A stretch of 12,327 nt of DNA, from NCBI GenBank assembly GCA_937915925.1, contig CALGGM010000226.1, forward strand, positions 1 through 12,327, written 5' to 3'. This DNA is from an uncultured Clostridia bacterium. Lineage in GTDB: Bacteria > Bacillota > Clostridia > Christensenellales > CAG-138. The position numbers and the translations under genes were made by a program. How positions within the stretch are numbered: position 1 is the first letter of the stretch; each line of letters begins with the position of its first letter. The notes beneath the pieces are model-generated. The model searched no databases and had not been told where the DNA came from. It saw only the letters and a program-made list of their open reading frames with translations. Positions 1 to 5,171 of this stretch are shown here, in pieces.

Positions 1-50
1 TCCCCTGTGCAAGGGGAGGTGTCAAGGCAAAGCCTTGACGGAAGGGTTGT
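1..50 (+). repeat. Dispersed two-hairpin repeat, element A, copy 1 (left edge cut by window)
   Basis: Two adjacent hairpins are visible. The first is TCCCCT (1-6) pairing with AGGGGA (12-17). The second is GTCAAGGC (21-28) pairing perfectly with GCCTTGAC (32-39) around an AAA loop, followed by the tail GGAAGGGTTGT. The same layout recurs in inverted orientation at 2343-2393, with a different but still self-complementary second stem. It lies just downstream of the histidine kinase stop codon. No T-run follows either hairpin in the gene's direction, so it is not an obvious intrinsic terminator. I see no coding capacity. Similar units are familiar to me from gut Clostridia intergenic regions, but that is memory, not a search. 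Confidence 0.6.
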
Positions 51-63
51 CTTTTTCCGCCCC

Positions 64-1443
64 TCACGGCAGAACAACCGTAACGGTCGTGCCGACGCCG
101 GGTTCGCTGTCCACCGTGATCGCAGCGCCGTGCGCGTCGGCGATCGCCTTCACGAGCGCAAGCCCGAGCCCGCTGCCGCCCTGCCGCTTGCTGCGGGATT
201 TATCGACGCGGTAGAACGGCTCGAAGATGCGGCTTTGCGCCTCCTTCGGGATGCCGCGCCCGCGATCGGACACGGAAAGCGTCTTCTCCCTTGCAGTCAG
301 CGTGATCGGTTTCTCCTTCGCGTCCGCATCATAGGCATTCGCGGCGTTCACGATCAGGTTCATCAGCAGCGACGCCATGAGATCGGCATTCCCGTACAGC
401 GTTTCCGTTTCGCAAACCGTCAAAAGCTTCGCCCCGCACGAGTTCAGCTTCGGCGTTACGCTTTCTTTGACCTGTTCGAACAACGCTTTCGCCTCAAATT
501 CCTCCCGCTCGATCGGCTCGTCGGAGGTGAACAGCTTCAAGAGATTCTTTGTCAGCCGCTCGAGCCACGCCGTCTGTGCCTCGATATGCGCGAGCGAATC
601 GTCGCGCTCGTCCTCGGTGAGGTTCGCACGTCTCAAGAGCCCCGCGTGCAGCAAAAGCCCGGTCAGCGGCGTTTTGAACTCGTGTGTGACGCCGCCGATG
701 AACAGCCGCTGCCGCTCGTTGCGCTCGGACAGCTCGGAGATCTTCGTTTCGACGGCGTCCGCCATGCGGTTGAAATCCGTGCCGAGTTCCCCGATCTCGT
801 CCTTCGTTTCGACCCTCGCGCGCTTTTCGTACGCGCCGTCCGCGATCTCCCTCGCCGCCGCGGAAAGTTCGCCGATCGGCTTTGTGCTGCGTTTCACGAT
901 CGCCGCCACGACGAACGCGCCGAGCCCGATCGACAGCGCCGCAACGCCCGCAAAGATCCACGCCATGCGCCGAATACGCACATGCACGTCGGTGATGTCC
1001 TCCACGGTGTACACGCTGTACGAAGCGCCGCCGATGTTCACGCCGCTTCCCGCGATCAAAAGATTGCGTCCCTGCACGGTGCAGGCGGCGACGGCGGGCG
1101 TGCCGTACGGGTCTGCGACCGTGACGTACGCGGACGGATCGAGCGACACGCTGGAGCTGATCGGCTCGCCGTTTTGCATCAGCACAGAGGTCTGATCCGC
1201 AAACCGCGAAAAGCAGTACTGCACGAGCGACGCGTGCACGGCGTCCGAATCGTCCCGCGCCGCGTAATAGTTCGCCATCTCGGAAAACGAGGTGCGGACG
1301 GTTGCGGTCTTGTTCTGCACCTGCTCCCTTGAAAGCGACAGGATCGTGTTTTTCGCGTACAGCAGCAGCGTCGCCGAAACGAGCAGAATGACCGCCGCAA
1401 GCACCGATGCGGTCAGAATGGTAATGCGCCGTGACAGCTTCAT
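64..1443 (-). CDS. Two-component sensor histidine kinase, membrane-bound (HAMP-HisKA-HATPase)
   Basis: 459-aa sensor kinase that should autophosphorylate on His and pass phosphate to the response regulator encoded just upstream. Visible parts: transmembrane segment 1 (about 7-30); an extracytoplasmic region (about 31-159) with no domain I recognise; transmembrane segment 2 (about 160-183); a HAMP linker (184-237). The HisKA motif THEFKTPL has the phosphoacceptor at H254. The ATPase domain has an N-box (NLIVNAANA, N362/N366), G1 DRGRGIP (393-399), an F-box (FEPFYR) and G2 GGSGLGL (422-428). All catalytic boxes are intact and the length is ordinary. The start at 1443 is preceded by GGAGGAG at 7-nt spacing, and the gap to the regulator stop is 1 nt, so translation is probably coupled. 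The signal sensed is unknown. A PhoR-like role is possible but not shown. Confidence 0.93.
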   Translation of the reverse strand: MKLSRRITILTASVLAAVILLVSATLLLYAKNTILSLSREQVQNKTATVRTSFSEMANYYAARDDSDAVHASLVQYCFSRFADQTSVLMQNGEPISSSVSLDPSAYVTVADPYGTPAVAACTVQGRNLLIAGSGVNIGGASYSVYTVEDITDVHVRIRRMAWIFAGVAALSIGLGAFVVAAIVKRSTKPIGELSAAAREIADGAYEKRARVETKDEIGELGTDFNRMADAVETKISELSERNERQRLFIGGVTHEFKTPLTGLLLHAGLLRRANLTEDERDDSLAHIEAQTAWLERLTKNLLKLFTSDEPIEREEFEAKALFEQVKESVTPKLNSCGAKLLTVCETETLYGNADLMASLLMNLIVNAANAYDADAKEKPITLTAREKTLSVSDRGRGIPKEAQSRIFEPFYRVDKSRSKRQGGSGLGLALVKAIADAHGAAITVDSEPGVGTTVTVVLP

Positions 1444-1444
1444 G

Positions 1445-2107
1445 TTACCGCTCCTCCAATCGGTACCCGAGCTTCGGGATCGAACGGATCGCGTCCTCCA
1501 GCCCGAGCTTTCTTCTGAGCGCGGAGATCTTCACATCGACCATGCGCGTTTCGCCGAGATAGTCGAACCCCCACACCTCGGACACGAGCCGCTCGCGCGA
1601 GACGGTCATGTTCTTGTGCTTTAAGAGCGCGACGAGCACGTCGAATTCCAAGGGCTGCAGCACGATCGGCTCGCCGCCGCGCGTGACCTCATGCGTTTCG
1701 GTATTGACCGTAATGTCGCGCACGCGATAGACCGCGTTCCATTTGCCCATGCGCTTCAATACTTTTTCGATGCGCACCAACAGCGTCAGCGGGTCGAACG
1801 GCTTTACGATGTAATCCTCCGCGCCGTCTCTGAGCCCGCGGATCTCCGACGCGGAATCCGTCTTCGCCGTCATGTAGATTACGGGGATGCCGTACCGCTC
1901 CATCACGGAAAACAATTCGAACCCGTCGAGCCCGGGCAACATGATGTCCAAAAGCGCGAGGTCATAGGCGTGATCCTGTTCAAGCGCGTCTGCCGCTTCC
2001 CGCCCGTCCTCGAACGCCGTCGCGTCATATTCCGCGACCTGCAGGTTCAACAGCACCGCGTCGCGGATCGCGGCGTCGTCCTCCACAACCAAAATCCTGT
2101 TCTTCAT
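1445..2107 (-). CDS. OmpR/PhoB-family response regulator
   Basis: 220-aa DNA-binding response regulator, cytoplasmic partner of the histidine kinase that follows 1 nt downstream. Receiver domain, residues 1-115: acidic pair D10/D11, phosphoacceptor D54 in LLDIMLPG, T80 and K102 (the VKPF motif). A winged-helix effector domain occupies about 127-220, with the family pattern LQPLEFDVLVALL, then GETRMVDVKISALRRKLG as the recognition-helix region and the C-terminal hairpin IPKLGYRLE. The frame opens upstream at 2131, but I choose the ATG at 2107: GGAGGGG lies directly before it, and the protein then begins MKNRILVVEDD, as is normal for the family. Upstream, two TTACA half-sites 11 bp apart (2170-2186) suggest autoregulation by a PhoP/PhoB-type regulator. 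The target regulon cannot be told from sequence. Confidence 0.94.
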   Translation of the reverse strand: MKNRILVVEDDAAIRDAVLLNLQVAEYDATAFEDGREAADALEQDHAYDLALLDIMLPGLDGFELFSVMERYGIPVIYMTAKTDSASEIRGLRDGAEDYIVKPFDPLTLLVRIEKVLKRMGKWNAVYRVRDITVNTETHEVTRGGEPIVLQPLEFDVLVALLKHKNMTVSRERLVSEVWGFDYLGETRMVDVKISALRRKLGLEDAIRSIPKLGYRLEER

Positions 2108-2110
2108 AAT

Positions 2111-2117
2111 CCCCTCC
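2111..2117 (-). promoter_or_regulatory. Ribosome binding site of the response regulator
   Basis: GGAGGGG on the minus strand, with 3 nt between its end and the ATG at 2107 (about 6 nt from the GGAG core). It decides the start against the longer frame opening at 2131, which would put the ATG upstream of this site. Confidence 0.8.
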
Positions 2118-2132
2118 GATAGCTTCACCACC

Positions 2133-2186
2133 AGTTTACCATATTTCGCGCGGTTCGGCTCGCCCGCGATGTAACAAAACTGTAAT
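2133..2186 (-). promoter_or_regulatory. Candidate promoter and direct-repeat operator of the two-component operon
   Basis: On the minus strand the sequence reads ATTACA-GTTTT-GTTACA (2186 down to 2170): two TTACA half-sites with an 11-bp period. Tandem half-sites one helical turn apart are the known binding pattern of OmpR/PhoB-family regulators, and TT-A-CA repeats resemble Bacillus PhoP boxes. A possible -10, TAAACT (2138-2133), lies closer to the gene, placing the repeats at about -43 to -59. There is no good -35 hexamer, which fits an activator-dependent promoter. The operator role is inference. The repeat itself is seen directly. Confidence 0.4.
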
Positions 2187-2236
2187 TTCTCGATGAATCT
2201 TTCCGCGCAAGGACGATAAAACGGTTACGAATGTGC

Positions 2237-2320
2237 TGTAGGGGACGATGGTACGCGCGGGAAGCGCGCGATCTCCCTATGTAATGAAGCGAAGCGGAAT
2301 GGAAAGCCCCCGGCGTCCCG
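2237..2320 (+). repeat. Interrupted or diverged copy of repeat element B
   Basis: The stretch begins TGTAGGGGACG (2237-2247) and ends CCCCGGCGTCCCG (2308-2320). These match the left and right arms of the intact B hairpin at 2413-2441, but here they are separated by about 60 bp instead of 4. The inserted part has its own small hairpin (CGCGC at 2254-2258 pairing with GCGCG, about 2264-2268) and the phrase GAAGCGAAGCGGAATGG. It could be a nested insertion into the B loop, or a separate related element. No ORF of note. Confidence 0.45.
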
Positions 2321-2342
2321 AAAACGATTTGTGGATCAATCA

Positions 2343-2393
2343 ACAACCCTACCGTCGACCTATCGGTCGACACCTCCCCTTGCACAGGGGAGG
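2343..2393 (-). repeat. Dispersed two-hairpin repeat, element A, copy 2
   Basis: Inverted copy of the unit at 1-50. On the plus strand, GTCGACC (2354-2360) pairs with GGTCGAC (2365-2371) around TATC. CCTCCCCT (2373-2380) pairs with AGGGGAGG (2386-2393) around TGCAC. The outer stem bases and the AGGGTTGT tail match copy 1, while the inner stem bases differ in a compensatory way. A 19-nt link joins it to the B hairpin starting at 2413, so A and B together look like one composite unit. Confidence 0.6.
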
Positions 2394-2412
2394 CAAGATT
2401 GATGTCAACGGA

Positions 2413-2441
2413 TTGTAGGGGACGCCGACCCCGGCGTCCCG
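2413..2441 (+). repeat. Palindromic repeat element B, intact copy 1
   Basis: TTGTA followed by a 9-bp perfect hairpin: GGGACGCCG (2419-2427) pairs with CGGCGTCCC (2432-2440) around ACCC. The first 27 bp recur identically at 12241-12267, about 9.8 kb away and in the same orientation. No T-run follows on either strand, so a terminator role is unlikely. It forms the right half of the composite A-B unit that begins at 2343. Confidence 0.65.
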
Positions 2442-2481
2442 TCAAAAAAATTATGATTCAAAAAACGAAGAGCAGCTGCCC

Positions 2482-2535
2482 CCTTCAATATGTGATAAAT
2501 GAAAAGAACCTTCAATATGTGATAAATGAAAAGAA
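2482..2535 (+). repeat. Perfect 27-bp tandem duplication
   Basis: Two back-to-back identical 27-bp units (2482-2508 and 2509-2535), each starting CCTTCAATATGTG and ending AAATGAAAAGAA. The copy nearest the hairpin supplies the T-rich tail of the xanthine dehydrogenase terminator on the minus strand, so the duplication copied the terminator tail. Zero mismatches suggest it is recent. Confidence 0.85.
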
Positions 2536-2553
2536 GGCTTTCCGTGGAAAGCC
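2524..2553 (-). terminator. Intrinsic terminator of the ssnA-ygfK-xdh operon
   Basis: GGCTTTCC (2536-2543) pairs perfectly with GGAAAGCC (2546-2553). On the minus strand it is followed by TTCTTTTCATTT. It starts 33 nt after the xanthine dehydrogenase stop codon. Orientation and T-rich tail fit rho-independent termination of the minus-strand operon. A similar hairpin follows ssnA at 8177-8194. Confidence 0.7.
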
Positions 2554-2586
2554 CTCCTCTCCTTTTCACTCTTCTCTTTTCTCTCT

Positions 2587-5151
2587 TCACTTCTTCCTGC
2601 TGTACGGGGTGCCCGGAAGCGGAAGCGAGGTGCGGAACACGCCGTCGCGGTTGAAGTAGGCGTTCTGCACGGCGGGCGCGGTCGGGATCGTGCAGATCTC
2701 GCCGATGCCCTTTGCGCCGCAGGCGAGCCCGTCCTTGGTCGCTTTGCCGATCAGGATCGCCTCGACCTCCGGCGTCTTGTCCGCGCGAAATAGTCCCAGC
2801 GTGCCGTACTTTGCGGTGGGCTTGCCGTCCTTTAACGGGAAGTCCTCGGTGAGCGCATAGCCAAGTCCCATCACGACGCCGCCCTCGATCTGCCCTTCGG
2901 CGGAGCGCGGGTTGACCGCCACGCCGAGATCGTGGATCGCCGTCACGCGCTTTAACGTGCCGTCGTCGTTCAGCTCGACCACGTGCGTCGCGTAGCCGTA
3001 GGCGATGTGCGAAACGGGATTCGGCTTGTCGCTGCCGAGCTTATCGGTGATCCCCGTGTATTCGCCTAAGAACGACCGTCCTTCGAGCGCTTCCCACGAG
3101 CCCTCTTTTTCGAGCGCTTCCTTTACCAGCTTTGCCGCGCGCACGACCGCCTCGCCGGTAAACAGCGTCTGCCGCGACGCGGTGGTGTTGCCGGCGTCCG
3201 GCGCAAGCGCGGTGTCCGGCGCGCAGTAGTGAACGCGCTCGTGCGGGATGTTCAAGATCTCCGCCGCCATCTGCGTCTGTACGGTCCCCATGCCCTGCCC
3301 GATGCACGCGGCGGACGAATGCAGATACACGTCCCCGTCCTTCACCTCGATGCGGCAGCGTCCCGTGTCCGGAATGCCAACGCCTAAGCCCGCGTTTTTC
3401 ATGGCGCAGGCGACGCCCGCCTTCGGATCGCGTTCGAGGATCGGTCTTGCCGCGTCGAGCGTTTCGACGAGCGCCGTGGTCTCGTCCGCGATCTGTCCGT
3501 TCGGGAGCACCTGCCCCGGGCGGATCGCGTTGCGGTAGCGGATCTCAAACGCCGAGATGCCGACCAACGCGGCAAGCTCGTTTAAGTTGCATTCGGTCGC
3601 AAAGCAGCTCTGCGTCACGCCGAACCCGCGAAACGCGCCCGCGGGCGGATTGTTCGTATAGATCGCTTTGCCGTCGATGTCGATGTTCTGATAGTTATAG
3701 GGGCCTGCGGCGTGCGTGCAGGCACGCTGCAAAACGGGTCCGCCGAGCGACGCGTACGCGCCGGTATCGGAAACCAGCGTCGCCTTCATGCCGGTAAGCA
3801 TTCCGTTTTCGTCGCAGGCGGTGGTAAACTCCATCTCCATCGCGTGGCGCTTCGGATGAATCAGCATACTCTCCGCACGGGTGAACGCGACCTTGACGGG
3901 TCTGCCCGTGTGCCACGCAAGCAGCGCCGCATGGTGCTGCACGCTCATGTCCTCCTTGCCGCCGAAGCCGCCGCCCACCATCATCGCGGTGACGCGAACC
4001 TTGTCCTGCGGAAGCCCCAGCATCTGCGCGCATTCCTTGCGCGTCTGATACACACCCTGATCGCCGGAGAAGATGCGCATGCCGTCGCCCTCGCGCACAG
4101 CCACCGCGCACTCCGGTTCCAGGAACGCGTGCTCCGTGGGCGGCGTGGAATACCGATGCGTCACGACGTACTTGCTGTTTTTGATCGCCGTCTCCGCGTC
4201 GCCGCGGACAAGATGCTCATGCGAAAGCACGTTCGTGCCGTTCGACGCATGGACGAGCGTTTCGTCCTTCATGCCCTCCATCATGTCGAGCACGGGCGTG
4301 AGCGGTTCGTATTCGACCCGGATCGCTGCCGCCGCTGCGCGCGCCTGCGCCTCGGTCTCGGCAGCGACCAAAGCGATCGCGTCACCCAAGAAGTGCGTGA
4401 TCTCCCCCTCCGGGATCATCACGTCGTAGTCCTGCTTTAGGTGTCCGATCTTCTGCGTACCGGGGATGTCCTCGGCGGTCAGCACGCACACCACGCCGGG
4501 CATCGTCTCCGCGTCCGACGTATCGATCTCAAGCACCCGTGCGCGCGGATAGTCGCTGCGCTTCGCCGTGCCGAACAGCATACCGTCAAGATACAGATCA
4601 TCCGCGTACAGCGCTTCGCCGATCGCCTTGGGCGCGGCGTCCACACGGTCGAGGTTTTCGCCGACGATCCCCTTTAAAACGCGCTTCGGAACGTCCGTTC
4701 CCTCGCGGAAGACCTTTGCCGCAAGCAGAACCGCGTCCTCGATCTTTTTATAGCCGGTACAACGGCAGATGTTCATGCGGATCGCGTCCTTGACCTGCGC
4801 CCGCGTCGGATCCGGTTCGCGATCGATCAGCGCCTTTGCCGCCATCACCATGCCGGGCGTACAGAAGCCGCACTGCACCGCGCCCGCCTCGGTAAACGCG
4901 TAGGCATAGACCTCGCGCTCGCGAAGCGTCAGCCCTTCGCAGGTGACGATCGACTTTCCCTCCATGCGGTCGGTCTGCTGTACGCACGCTTTTGTTGCCT
5001 TACCGTCGATCAGCACGGTACAGGTTCCGCACGCGCCTTCCGAGCAGCCGTTTTTCACGCTGGTCAAGCGCAGGTCATCTCGAAGAAAGCGGATCAGTTT
5101 TTTGTTTTCGGGACAGACGACCGTGCGTCCGTTCACCGTGAAGCTTGCCAT
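2587..5151 (-). CDS. xdh: Selenium-dependent xanthine dehydrogenase (2Fe-2S plus molybdopterin subunits fused)
   Basis: 854-aa molybdenum hydroxylase of the xanthine oxidase family, expected to hydroxylate purines such as xanthine or hypoxanthine. The N-terminal [2Fe-2S] domains have C36, C41, C44, C56 and then C94, C97, C129, C131 (CGFC...CRC). The molybdopterin part runs from about 165 to the end: HAFLEPE (341-347), VGGGFGGKED (392-401), GAFRGFG with R508 (matching the substrate Arg of bovine XDH), QGMGT (619-623) and GIGE with the likely catalytic E818. There is no FAD domain and no separate FAD gene nearby, so YgfK is the probable electron partner. Length and fusion fit the family named selenium-dependent xanthine dehydrogenase (about 850 aa), shorter than E. 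coli XdhD. The selenium is a labile cofactor ligand, so no selenocysteine codon is expected. AAGGAGAGG precedes the ATG, 20 nt after the ygfK stop. Confidence 0.9.
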   Translation of the reverse strand: MASFTVNGRTVVCPENKKLIRFLRDDLRLTSVKNGCSEGACGTCTVLIDGKATKACVQQTDRMEGKSIVTCEGLTLREREVYAYAFTEAGAVQCGFCTPGMVMAAKALIDREPDPTRAQVKDAIRMNICRCTGYKKIEDAVLLAAKVFREGTDVPKRVLKGIVGENLDRVDAAPKAIGEALYADDLYLDGMLFGTAKRSDYPRARVLEIDTSDAETMPGVVCVLTAEDIPGTQKIGHLKQDYDVMIPEGEITHFLGDAIALVAAETEAQARAAAAAIRVEYEPLTPVLDMMEGMKDETLVHASNGTNVLSHEHLVRGDAETAIKNSKYVVTHRYSTPPTEHAFLEPECAVAVREGDGMRIFSGDQGVYQTRKECAQMLGLPQDKVRVTAMMVGGGFGGKEDMSVQHHAALLAWHTGRPVKVAFTRAESMLIHPKRHAMEMEFTTACDENGMLTGMKATLVSDTGAYASLGGPVLQRACTHAAGPYNYQNIDIDGKAIYTNNPPAGAFRGFGVTQSCFATECNLNELAALVGISAFEIRYRNAIRPGQVLPNGQIADETTALVETLDAARPILERDPKAGVACAMKNAGLGVGIPDTGRCRIEVKDGDVYLHSSAACIGQGMGTVQTQMAAEILNIPHERVHYCAPDTALAPDAGNTTASRQTLFTGEAVVRAAKLVKEALEKEGSWEALEGRSFLGEYTGITDKLGSDKPNPVSHIAYGYATHVVELNDDGTLKRVTAIHDLGVAVNPRSAEGQIEGGVVMGLGYALTEDFPLKDGKPTAKYGTLGLFRADKTPEVEAILIGKATKDGLACGAKGIGEICTIPTAPAVQNAYFNRDGVFRTSLPLPGTPYSRKK

Positions 5152-5171
5152 AAGCCTCTCCTTTCGGCGGT

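Noticed and set aside
1..63. Hairpins after the histidine kinase as its terminator
   Set aside because: On the minus strand the stems are not followed by a T-tract. They match dispersed element A instead. The true terminator may lie outside the window.
7..1332. Long plus-strand open frame (441 aa) opposite the histidine kinase
   Set aside because: It is the antisense shadow of a complete histidine kinase with all catalytic motifs; its translation is Arg/His-rich with no family signature. High GC makes such long antisense frames common.
2343..2441. CRISPR array made of the repeated hairpins
   Set aside because: There is no regular repeat-spacer pattern, only isolated hairpin units and one two-copy tandem duplication, with no cas genes.
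2399..2659. 86-aa plus-strand frame in the intergenic region
   Set aside because: It is built from repeat element B, the tandem duplication and the terminator, and its tail runs antisense into xdh. No ribosome binding site or recognisable protein.
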